NCBI GenBank assembly: GCA_014529385.2
Contig: CM043969.1
Coordinates: forward strand, 28,074,446-28,138,445
Reading direction: 5' to 3'
DNA length: 64,000 nt
Source: Adiantum capillus-veneris
Taxonomy: Eukaryota > Streptophyta > Polypodiopsida > Polypodiales > Pteridaceae
A program made the position numbers and the translations under genes. The notes under the pieces were generated by a model. It saw only the letters and a program-made list of their open reading frames with translations. It made no database searches and was not told the origin of the DNA. Of the stretch, positions 33,672 to 43,420 are shown piece after piece. The number at the start of each line of letters is the position of its first letter. Position 1 is the first letter of the stretch.

Positions 33672-34607
33672 TGTTGGACGGATACGCTGCGACGGACGTC
33701 AGCACAACGAGAACTCACCTAGCAAGATTTGTCAGCCAAGGATGAAGCTCGACCCGCATGTGCGTGGAAGCAAGCATAGGGTGTCAACTTACACTGGACC
33801 GACTCCTAACTAATTCCTACAGAGATCTCTAGCCAATGTCAAAGCTACAGCCTTCAAGAGTGCATAAGAGGAGATTTCCTACAACAATTTCAAGAGCCAA
33901 ATACCCATCAAACGGTCTCAAAATTCCACAGAACTTGAAGGAGACCCTACTAACACCAATAGGTCGCTCTCCCTAAGGTCTATGAACCAAAACCCCAACC
34001 CAAGACACCCGGTGCAAAATCACGTAGGATGTCTAACCAAAATTTGCAGGTCGTCGGTTTTGAAAACTAAAGTGCCTAATATGTAACTCTACTCAATGCA
34101 AACACATGGATATGATGAAATGCAAAAACAGACAACGTATGCTCACCAAATCACTAGATGAAGCTCGTAGGTCAAGCTTGCAAAACTGGACCGTATGCGT
34201 GCAATGTAGGTATTGGCGCGTAGCTCTCGTCGGGGGCAACACGCTGCACTTCTCCGCACTCGATTCTGACAACCGGTGCGCGTGTAGTGTCAAGATGAAG
34301 CTCTCACTCTCTCTCGTACGCAGTACGCTCACTCACAGACTTCAACTTTTTTTTTCAAAAATGACAAAGGGTTTTTTTCCATTAAGGTCAAAAAGTGGTA
34401 TAAATACCTTACAATTCTCAAACCCTAATGTTCCATTTTAACCATCTACTCAATCTAAATGTCAAAACTGGGATACAATCTGGAAGCTTCTGTAAGCCCC
34501 AATATTTACAAAGGTGAAATGTCGGGTTTTCTCAATAAATGAATAATTACAAAAAATAATAATCCGCCGAGCAGTCATTTTCCGTAGGGTGTGTCCAGCT
34601 TCTAACA
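33672..34607 (-). repeat. G3 3' LTR
   Basis: 936 bp, TGTTGGACGG to TTCTAACA, followed on the plus strand by the complement of a polypurine tract (CTCCCCCCC). It contains a short CT-rich tract near 34305, TATAAAT at 34400-34406 between inverted TAAGGT/ACCTTA, and a partial copy of the G3 palindrome at 34023-34034. The right-hand LTR is outside the window, so the left terminus rests on the TG and on the loss of LINE similarity. Confidence 0.75.
34383..34411 (-). promoter_or_regulatory. G3 LTR core promoter between inverted repeats
   Basis: TAAGGT at 34383-34388 and ACCTTA at 34406-34411 flank TATAAAT. The layout matches the stronger inverted repeat of the G2 LTR. Confidence 0.5.
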
Positions 34608-34929
34608 CTCCCCCCCTGCTTGTTCATGTCGTCCTCGACATGGCTGTTGAGCTGCTACTTTAGCGTAGGCTTTCTCTCATCTTGAGCAGTGACTCCTATC
34701 TTGCATGTTGAGCTAGTAATGTCGGGCCGAATATGTCAGTGCTGATTGTGAAGAAGCCGGTGTAGAAGGCTTCTTCGAAGGCCTGGAGGTGATAGGATGG
34801 CAAAAACATGATCCTTTAATACAATGCATGTATCACCTCGTGGGATGGCTGACCAGACAAATCGTATGCACATCTGTATGTATCTTGAAAGAAGAAGATA
34901 TTGTTTGTCGCCTGGCTTGGTTTGAAGGT
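34608..34929 (-). pseudogene. G3 accessory gene, C-terminal piece
   Basis: Continues directly from 54510 once G2 and one TSD copy are removed: ...VFETF then KPSQATNN. The end reads DLSGQPSHEVIHALY, stop, RIMFLPSYHLQ, which aligns with DLSGPPTEQVLYAYFRR then LMFLPSYHLQ of the G2 protein. The polypurine tract (34608-34616 on the plus strand) follows a stem-loop at 34625-34642. Confidence 0.88.
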
Positions 34930-35853
34930 TGTTTTAGGGAAAAACTACTCCCCTGTTCATGCTCAGACGCACAACACAGACAACATACTTATCATCCGAT
35001 GACACAACTAACCCATAGGTGCACGGAGGCAATCTCGTTAGCTTGTCAGGCTGAGACCAATCTACACATACACACTTCTATGATGCATCAATCACTAACC
35101 CTTGTAGAATGCAACCCACTCTATCCCTAAACGCTCACAACACCATTCACACCTCAAATGAACTTGGAATCGCATCAAACTTACTAGGAACCATCCTCTC
35201 AATAGGATATACTTACCTATAAGTCTAATCACACGAGATTTGAACCCTAGTTATCTCGAATACAGTTGCGATAGACTCACATGTCATAATCCAAAAGTGT
35301 GCGAAACCTAAGTTTATGAGTATCTATGTGTAGCTAATCTCTTTCTCATTTCATAAAGCACTTGATTGTTGAAAACAAATACTGTTTATGCTACTTACAA
35401 GCAAAACAAGCTCGAGGAAGGATCGATCGCGAACAGCTCGAAAATGTGAATGCGTGGCATGGGCGCGTAGTTCTCGGAGAGGCTACCGTGATGGTGTGTT
35501 CACGTCATGAATCCGGTGAGGGAGAAGCGCGTAGCAAAGAGGATAAGACACACACACACACTCTCTCTCTCTCTCAGACTTGTACGACACAAGATTAATA
35601 TTCAAATGTTATCCAAAAAATGGTTGTAAGGTGACTTTTATACTTTAGTCACCTTAGCTCAAAAATGTACATGGGGTTCTCTTCATCATAATTACAAAGT
35701 GAAAACACATCTGTGTCCTGAGTGACTGATTAATCTTTACATAACCCAGACAAGTGGATCAAAATGATAAGACGTCTTTGACGTAAAAATGGGAATTTGA
35801 TAGGCTTTACAAGGTGGGCTCATTACAACAATTGGACAAGTTGGGCTCCAACA
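34930..35853 (-). repeat. G2 3' LTR
   Basis: 924 bp; near-identical to the right LTR except for a shorter (CT)n tract (about 35561-35576 against 54161-54229). Confidence 0.97.
35627..35656 (-). promoter_or_regulatory. G2 LTR core promoter inside a perfect inverted repeat
   Basis: Arms TAAGGTGACT (35627-35636) and AGTCACCTTA (35647-35656) are exact reverse complements; the 10-base loop reads AAAGTATAAA on the minus strand, a TATA-box-like sequence. The right LTR has the same at 54280-54309. Confidence 0.7.
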
Positions 35854-35868
35854 CTCCCCCCCTCCTAG
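35854..35868 (-). promoter_or_regulatory. G2 terminal polypurine tract
   Basis: Minus strand CTAGGAGGGGGGGAG abuts the LTR start TGTTGG. A stem-loop (CATGTC...GACATG, 35871-35888) lies directly upstream of it. Confidence 0.9.
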
Positions 35869-35901
35869 TTCATGTCAACCACGACATGATCGTCTTTGTC
35901 T

Positions 35902-38900
35902 TCAGTGTCGATGTCTTCCTTCCTGGTTGATTTGATTTAGAAACGCATCATATCGCAATGACTCGCTTGCCATTAATGGGCCAAAATTTTTGGATTTGTA
36001 CATGAAGAAGCCTGTGTAAAATGCTTCTTCTAATGTTTGGAGATGGTAGCTTGGTAGAAACATTAGTCGTCTGAAGTAGGCATACAACACTTGCTCTGTA
36101 GGTGGCCCACTTAGATCACATGACAGCTCCGATATGCTTCTTTCTGTATTCATGTACTCTGAAGTCCAGCTTTCTGAGAACACTGTTAGACAGGCCAAAA
36201 AAGTCCGAGCTATTTTACATAGCATCTTGCATGATAGGTCGGGAGAGCCTTTGAATTCTGCGATGGCGCCCTGAAGGGTTTTCACCATGTAAGAATCGGA
36301 TATTCTCTCTCCCTCGGCAGGCCGTGGCAATACTGGATAGTTCAGCCATGTAGGATTTCTGCTTTGTAATGATTTATGTTGGCTGTAAGTGTAAGTTCGG
36401 GTCATTGGGCAAAAAGTCCTATCATTCCTCAGCTCAGGTGGTGCATTGACTAAGTGGATCAGGTTGTTAGGGTGATCCAAAAGCCATTGACACCTCCACT
36501 TTGGCTGGCTGTCTACTATCCTATTTTGTTGTTCCCGATCCTGTAATTCTCCTTCAAATACTGACACTTGTTCTTCCTTTGCGAGCTACCATTGATGTGT
36601 CAGAGTTTCATATTTTAGCAGAGCATAGGGTAACATAGGGGCATTTCATTCTTCTCGTAGCTCTGCTGTTGTCTTGCCTGATCTAGAGAGCCCTTGTAGC
36701 ATCTCCTTCTCTAGTTGCATGGCCTTGTACCACATCATCTCTGATTGCTTTTCCATTTCTTCGGCCAGCTTCTGCTCTTCAAATTTTGTGACTGAATCTT
36801 CGTCTATTTCTTGGTTTTTGGAGCTAGTTTGATCAGTCTGCGTATCTGGGGCCTCATGGTCATCGATTCTTCCTCATAGTCATCTTCACCCCCATATATT
36901 TTTGCCAGTCTAGCCAAATCCGTGGCTGCTTGCTCCAGGTGCACTCGTACCTGTCCTTGGTGTTGCCTTGCAGTTTGGAGACTTGCAATTTGCGCAGCCA
37001 TTGTTCTATTATTGATTTAGAGAGTTTGAAATTCCATCTCTTTTTGAGCTACAGACTCCTCTAACTCTTTTACCCTGATGTGCAAAGTTTCATTTTCCTC
37101 CTTGAGGGACTTGGAGACAATGCTTTCTATTTCATTGTCATGAGCTGGTCCTTGTTGCTGTTCACTTTGTAAGTCCGAAATTTTCCTTTGTAATTGATCC
37201 TCTGCTCTAAGCGCACTTTCGGCTATCATTAAGCGTTGTTTTCTTTCCAATTCTAGCTCTCTCTTCAGTGCAGCCACTTCTTCTTGCGGTTGGACCACCG
37301 GTGTTGTTGGTAGCAACGTTTTTTGTTTCTTTGCTCGTTCTATTTCCCTTGCTTGTATATCTGTTACTGCTCTCAAATCCTTAACTTCAATTTGTAAGTC
37401 ATCGATTATGACTTGCAAACTTTTGACTATCTCCAGGGCATCTTGCTTTTCTTTTTCCAGCCTTTGGATTTGTTCATCTCTGTCCATTGACATCTTCAAG
37501 AAATACATTGATTGTATCTTCACAAATGGCATTGAAATTTTCAGACTCCTGTAAATTTTCCTTGAGGAGGTTTACTCTGCTTTTGAGCCCCAAGATCTCA
37601 GCATCTCTGATGCTGATCAGTTTTAGGGTGTCATCTCTTTGCTCCTGCAGCTTCAGAACTTCTTGATGGGTTTATTCTAACTTCGTTTTGTTGGACCTGT
37701 TCTGATCGGCTAACCACTGAGTGTGCAGTCTTGTTCGGTTTAGTAGGGTCTCCATTGACTATAAATCCAGGTCTATAGTAGCTTCCAACTCAATTTCTTG
37801 AGAGGAGGAAGCTTTTTATTTTGTCAGATCCACCTCTTTTTGCTTGCCTTTATCAATGTGTGATACTGTTCCAGTGTTTGGGTGACCATCTGTTCTTTCT
37901 TCTTCTTCTTCATTGGGTGGTGCATGAACCCTCTCATCACGATGTGAGCTCTTTGAATGCGAAGGAGAGTCAGCAGGTGGGGTTGATTCCCTTTCACTTG
38001 TCTCTGGCCTTGGAGATGGAGGTGGTGTTTCCTGATCTCGTGAAGTTGGCCTTAACTGATCTCTCAAGGTTTGGAGATCCTCCTCTTCTAGTAGCAGTTC
38101 TGGCTCATCGATAGCATTCCTTTCTTGGATGTACCTCTCGAACCAATCTAACTCAAAAGCTGGGTTGTGTTTATTCTTTGTTCTCAATGTGTAAGTGCTA
38201 CTAGAAGGTCTCCAAGTGGCGCCTACATCGCCTCACAGAGATCTCTCGAGAACAAAGCCTTCTAGCATTCTTTCCATTTTTGCTACCTTCTGCAATCTGG
38301 TGTTGTTCTCCATTTCCGCTTTCCGCTTCTTCACTCGCAAATCTTCTTCCTCTGTTTTTCTTTCTTCTTCCATCTTTTCCTGTGTACTTCTGGTTACTCT
38401 TTCCAGCCTGAGTCCTCCAATGGTGTTAGTAGAGGCCGGTACTCGCCTTTGTGATATGTCTTTGATATTCTCTCTTAACACCAGCTAGTCGTTCTGATGA
38501 GGAGTAGGAGGTAGCTGATCTGCCGCGCCTATGGCCTGGTATATTATTCTAGTGAGGACTTCTCCTCCTGCAATGTATTTTGGCTTATCCTACCGTAGCT
38601 TTGTCACTTCTTCAAACAGATATGATGCATGATCTATATAGAACTCATGTGTCATTCCCATAGCCCAGGTCAGTGTTGTTGAGATGACCCCGTGTGGTGT
38701 AGTGTATCTAGGCGGTCTCTTGCTGTAGCTCAACAAACACTGACTATATACCTGTGTCAGTTCTCTTACTTCTTGGTTTGCTATGAGTTCTAAAGAAGGC
38801 AGTTTGGACCTTTGCAGGTAGACTGTGAGGTTCTTCCTTCTTTCTCTCATGTTGGCTCCCTGATCATACAATTTCAATGCCTCTTTGATGATTTCCTTGG

Positions 38901-39291
38901 TGATCTGAATCTCCATCACTTCATTATCCATGCCTGCCACCCTGCAAGTTCCATCTTCTTGGATAGTCTCAATTAGGTGTTGTACCCTCTTGAAATCTAT
39001 CCCCACTGGTGGTAGTGAGACAAAGTTCCACAAACCAACTTTTTTCAGCCATGACCTTTGCGGTGATCTTTTCAGGTAATTTTCTGCCTCCTTGGGGATC
39101 ATCACTGTATCCACTAAATTTCCTTTGTCATCCACATATGAACCTTGATAGATTTGAAAGGCTGTTGCCTGTTGCACGTCTGTAGGTATCCAGGTGGCCG
39201 CTGGCTTTAATGAATTGGGTAGAAGTGCATAGGGTATTGAATCTTCCGTTGCCAGGTTCTTGCCTTTTCTTTTTCCCGGAGAAGCATCCAT
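35902..39291 (-). pseudogene. G2 accessory gene: long coiled-coil protein downstream of pol
   Basis: ATG 39291 follows ACAG in a splice-acceptor-like context. The frame runs to 37816 with stops at about 38590, 38486 and 38245 (aligned with Gln, Trp or Arg codons), then changes frame twice. The ancestral protein was about 1130 residues: a basic N-terminus (SPGKRKGKN), a globular region of about 230 residues (AFQIYQGSYVDDKGN, STTLTWAMGMTHEFYIDHAS), an acidic Pro/Ser-rich linker (TPPPSPRPETSERES), about 300 residues of heptad-rich coiled coil (37532-36804) and a C-terminal globular region (PTWLNYPVLP, ISDSYMVKTLQGAI, MFLPSYHLQTLEEAFYTGFF). No signal peptide or membrane segment is seen, which argues against an envelope protein. 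G3 encodes a homologue. I do not recognise the family. Confidence 0.85.
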
Positions 39292-39587
39292 GGATCCTGT
39301 ATTCACAAATAACGGTTAATGTTCAAACATTGTACTTCTCTTCTAAATTGATTACCACTTAGTCATGCATCTAGATGAGCCTTCTTAATCCCAAGATGAG
39401 TTAAGGTAAAATGTTAGCAGATAGACAAGCTCTTTCATTGTCCGGCTCTGATGGCTTCAAATTAATGTTGTTGATGAAGGAGAACAAGTCCAAATGCCTT
39501 GAGATTTTGTGTGGTGTATGTGCACAGGGCATGTAAGGTCACCCTATAGTCACAAACTGAAAATCAGCTCATTTGCAATTTCTGCCC

Positions 39588-40329
39588 AGTCTATCGTGAT
39601 AGACTGGATATCTTTTGACAAGGGACATATTTTCCACTTGTGACTCCACCAGTTGGTTTCTCATGTCTTGCACATGATCTAATCCCATTTCCACCTCAAA
39701 TGAATGTCAAGTGACCCCTTTTTGGATCAACTTCCATTCTTCCAGATTCCCTCCAAGGAGATGTTGGTCTATCTCCTTCATTTGTGTTGTTTTGGGCTCA
39801 AACTTAGTGGGTAGTCCTCTTGCATCATGATGAAGCTAACTGTTGATTCCAATTTTTGATCAGATGGCCCTGTATCACTCTGCTTAGTCTATCGCGATAG
39901 ACTGGGACTTAGTGTCATTTTGTCATATTTTGGCTCTGTGATCATCTGTCTGCCTTCTCCTAGTTGATGTAAGGTTTCTTGACCTCTCACATGTGAATTT
40001 TAACTGTCTGTCCTTGAGATGCCCTGTTCTAACTCTGAGTTGCTGTCCAGTCTATCTCGGCTTGCCATATGAGTCCATCTTGTCACCAAATTTGGTGTAC
40101 TGCCTCCATATGCTTCCCCAAGTCTATCTTGTGAAATTTTTGAAAAGCCTTCCCCCCAAAGATAAAAATAGCAAGTCTATCGCGATAGACTTAGTTACTT
40201 GGCCAAGAGAGATCAATTTTGCACTTTGATTTGATATTTGTGGTCATTATTCCTTGTTAGTACCCCTCATAAAGTCAAAATCAAAATTTTACTTGTCTAA
40301 GTGTAATAGCAAGTCTATCGCGATAGACT
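39588..40329. repeat. G2 palindrome array between pol and accessory gene
   Basis: Perfect 18-bp inverted repeats AGTCTATC-NN-GATAGACT at 39588-39605 (NN GT), 39886-39903, 40174-40191 and 40312-40329 (NN GC), with half-sites AGTCTATC at 40049 and 40121. Spacings are 298, 288 and 138 bp. Sequence between the copies is poorly conserved while the arms are perfect. Confidence 0.95.
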
Positions 40330-42120
40330 GAGCATCTAGTCATTTTTACAAGTTTTTTTGATGTTAGTTGACCACAATGGTGTTAGTAGGCTCTCCTAGA
40401 CACACAAATTAAGTTTTAATCAATTTAGAAGAGTGTACTCCCTGTTTGCAGCACTTAGCTAGTTCTAGAGTCGGAGTAGACCACTTAGGTGATGGTGGCC
40501 GTTCCTTTTGGTCAATGTATGACTCCGGCTGTCTTTCATTTCCTTTTGACCTTCCGTCAAAGCAGTCGGTTGTTGTTTTGGTGTTTACATCACCAAGAAT
40601 GACCATTTGGACATCTTTTTGGCATGTTGTTGGCATTTTCCCTAGTGGAAGAGCTTTTTCTTGAGTGGACACATTCCAACTCGTAGTTGACCTCTTTTGA
40701 ATGTACCCTGTCAAATTTGGTGTCATTTGGTCACTTGGTCGGCCCGTTAGAGTATCGTGATGCTTTGCGCAGTTTCTGTCAGATAGGGACTTTAGGCTCC
40801 GTTTTGACGAACTTTTTCATGGTCTAACCATTCAGTTGGTTTGTCGAGGTTATTGGCTTGCCGCCTATGAGTTTTGGCTCATTTTCGATCACTTTGGTTC
40901 AGCTGCCCTTCTGCAGGTCCTGTGAAATTAGGATTTTTTGGGCGGCTTCCTTCACGCTTTTTGAGGTCATAGGCTTGATCCCTAAGCTATAGGCATTGTG
41001 CCTTTCAATTTTGGTTCCATTTGGTCGCCTCTAGGTCTTCCTTACAACCGGTCTACAGTATGTGTGCACAGGTTGTGATAGTGGTGTTGGCGAGGTTTTG
41101 CGACTAAATGAAGTAAACAACACTTAGAGTCAGTGTTGACGAGCATACCTCTCATATCTGATGTCGATCTGGTGACCGTGCGCGATGGATGAGCTCCTGG
41201 AAGTCTCAACTGCTGTAGGGAGCTCTCTCTCTCTCTCACAATGAAAATGATCCAAATGAGAGATTTCTAGCCTAGCCTTTCTATATGTAATCGAGACTCC
41301 GACACAAAATTTTCCCATATTTTACCTGTGTCCATAACTTTTTGCGAGATGCGGTTTAGGCTTGCAAATTTCCTGATTTGGACCTCGGTTGCTCCAGTTC
41401 TACAATTTTTGCAGATTTCTCCTGTTGGAGGTCCCGTCATGATGGTGGTCATTTTTGCCCTGTCACCTTTGCAGTCCCTATTTGTTCCATGTCTTCTTTA
41501 TCTTGCTCTGATCAGGCGTCTCTTCTATTGTGTTTCCATCTGGATTATGGATTTTTTTTCTATATTTTTTGCTAGAAAATGGCTAAAATAAAGCAAATAA
41601 ATCCCAAAATAACCCAAAAATAGAAATTCTAACCTATAAAAATACCAATGAAAAGCAAAACACTTTGTAGCTCACTTTTCTCTCGTCTATGTACATTCTC
41701 ACTCTTAATTGTCAACCTTGGCCTATTTTTTGTTGTTTTTCGACGGTTTTTGGCGAGTTTTGACTCTCTTTATAGTATATACACATCCCTAGGGGCTCAT
41801 ATATGATCATTTGGTCTTCAATTCTGAATAATTACGAGGGCATATTATTTTCCCAAAAATTACACAATAAAACATAAAAATGGTTGAAAAATTAATCACA
41901 AACATTGCCCTCTAATATATGACGTGAGTCCGCATTTGGAATGCCTCCCCCCCTCCTAGTTGGAGTCCTCCCGGACGACAGGGTATCGTCAAGGGTATGT
42001 GTTGTGCATGGGCATGAACTCGTGCTAATGCAGGCCTTGTAATGTAGCCCTATATGCATGCACAGTCAATGCATTTAGAAAAAATTTATGCGGTGTAAGA
42101 GGAAGGTATAAGCGATTCGC
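40330..42120 (-). other. G2 non-coding region with internal polypurine tract and TATA-like site
   Basis: No credible coding region. It contains a polypurine-tract copy (41945-41959), a TATA-like ACTATAAAGAG on the minus strand near 41770-41785 and a short (CT)n at 41223-41236. This order resembles an LTR start but I could not align it with the G2 LTR. Confidence 0.5.
41945..41961 (-). promoter_or_regulatory. internal second copy of the G2 polypurine tract
   Basis: Plus-strand CTCCCCCCCTCCTAGTT is identical over 17 bases to the terminal tract at 35854-35870. It too is preceded, on the minus strand, by a GTCC...GGAC stem. It lies 160 bp after the stop of the second protease-like ORF. Confidence 0.8.
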
Positions 42121-43332
42121 TTATTGGCATTTGTCGTTGAGGTTTCCTGTAGTAGCGTGAGTTGGCTGGCAGAGTTTCTTTGCAAGAAGAAGTTGTAAAT
42201 CTACCGCTCTTTGTTTTATTGTTTTCCACGGTTTTTGAATTGGCGTATGTGGCTCCTTTGAAGTCGATATTGTTGTATATTTTGTTGCATGTTCTTGTGG
42301 AACATTCTTTCTTTTCAATTGGATGAATTTGGTCGTACAGATCCTTGTAGTTATTGTTGTGGATTCTGCTTGTTTCCGCGTGCTGGTTGTATGATTTGGC
42401 TTTTCATTGACAGTTGTAGACAACTGTTCGATGGTCTTCTTTGGCATCCATACTTGTGTTGTTGGCACGTTCTGAATTGGTAATTTTGGCCGCCATACCA
42501 AGATAGTCCTTTGCGTATTCGACTGGTTGAAAAATGTTCTTTGAAGCTTTGCTAGCTTTTGGTGTTTTGTCTGTTCTTCTGTCCACTTTTTTACAGGAAC
42601 TAAGCTGTCTTGCTTGATCCAAACTTTATATTTCCGCCCTTGATGAAATTGTGCCTCGGGTAGATCTGTACGTCGTACCCAAACTTGCCTGGTTCCCTGC
42701 ATGATTGTTGATTTTTGATAACACATTTCTTGACATGTAAACTTTGTTTGTTGTTGGTCAATGCCTTGCGGATGTATTGACTCCTGTCTCCACCTTGACA
42801 TGTATTGGTCATATGATAAGAAGGGTTCTGAAAAGTTTTCATTTTTGAACACTGCTTCATTAGTATCCAAATAAATGAATACCCTGTTAGATTTCATCCA
42901 TAACACTGCTAAGATACACGGCGTTGCTGATCTAATTGGTGGCAGTACATGGAACTTGTTAGTATACGTGTGTGCCTGCACTGTGATTGGTAATATAATA
43001 GACCACAATGTGGTCACCTCATCACCCGATGCTACTTTCAACCTGTGTGTCTCTGGGAATTTCTTCATTGGTCCAAGTTTCTGAAAGAGCTTAAAGCTGA
43101 TGACACTCATTTTTGCTCCAGTATCAAGCAATGCATAGATTTCAACTTGTTTTGTGCCTGCATAAGCTTTTATGTAAGGACTACACCACGTATCTTCCAA
43201 GTTGTCAATGGTGCTTTCGTCATGAGCCATAAAGTCTGTTATTGTCTTTGCTAATTCTTCGCTTTGTATATCCACTTCGATTGTTTGGAATGTCGAAAGA
43301 GGATATTCGTCAGCCATCATTGGTGTGACCAT
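42121..43332 (-). CDS. G2 second retropepsin-like protein, downstream of integrase
   Basis: A 403-codon frame starting MVTPMMADEYPL. Residues 60-170 look like a pepsin-type retroviral protease: EIYALLDTGAKMSVISFKLF has the DTGA catalytic motif and flap-side spacing, and PCILAVLWMKSNRV sits where ILGxDFL is usual. The second half is very basic with repeated VW motifs (QVWVRRTDL, YKVWIKQDSL, ILVWRPKLP, QVWMPKKT). The frame stays open upstream of 43332 to a TAG near 43397, so the start is not certain. The ordinary protease of this element is the one at 46672-48918. Role unknown; it could be gag-pol derived and re-duplicated. Confidence 0.7.
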   Translation of the reverse strand: MVTPMMADEYPLSTFQTIEVDIQSEELAKTITDFMAHDESTIDNLEDTWCSPYIKAYAGTKQVEIYALLDTGAKMSVISFKLFQKLGPMKKFPETHRLKVASGDEVTTLWSIILPITVQAHTYTNKFHVLPPIRSATPCILAVLWMKSNRVFIYLDTNEAVFKNENFSEPFLSYDQYMSRWRQESIHPQGIDQQQTKFTCQEMCYQKSTIMQGTRQVWVRRTDLPEAQFHQGRKYKVWIKQDSLVPVKKWTEEQTKHQKLAKLQRTFFNQSNTQRTILVWRPKLPIQNVPTTQVWMPKKTIEQLSTTVNEKPNHTTSTRKQAESTTITTRICTTKFIQLKRKNVPQEHATKYTTISTSKEPHTPIQKPWKTIKQRAVDLQLLLAKKLCQPTHATTGNLNDKCQ

Positions 43333-43420
43333 GTTTATTGTCCTTAGAAACTGTTTTCTCTTAGCAATGCGTTCCTTGGCTTCTTGTTGTGCTTGGTCCT
43401 AAATTCTTTGTTATTCCTGT

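Noticed and set aside
35902-39291. Envelope-like gene, as in Athila-type elements
   Set aside because: No signal peptide, membrane segment or fusion-like region is visible; the protein is hydrophilic and coiled-coil.
39588-40329. Regularly spaced palindromes resembling a CRISPR array
   Set aside because: Spacing is near 298 bp, intervening sequence is itself a diverged repeat rather than unique spacers, there are no cas genes, and the setting is a plant retrotransposon.
41041-41945. A complete internal LTR in G2
   Set aside because: Tract, TATA-like site and CT tract come in LTR-like order, but spacing differs from the real LTR and no stretch aligns; no TG start follows the tract.
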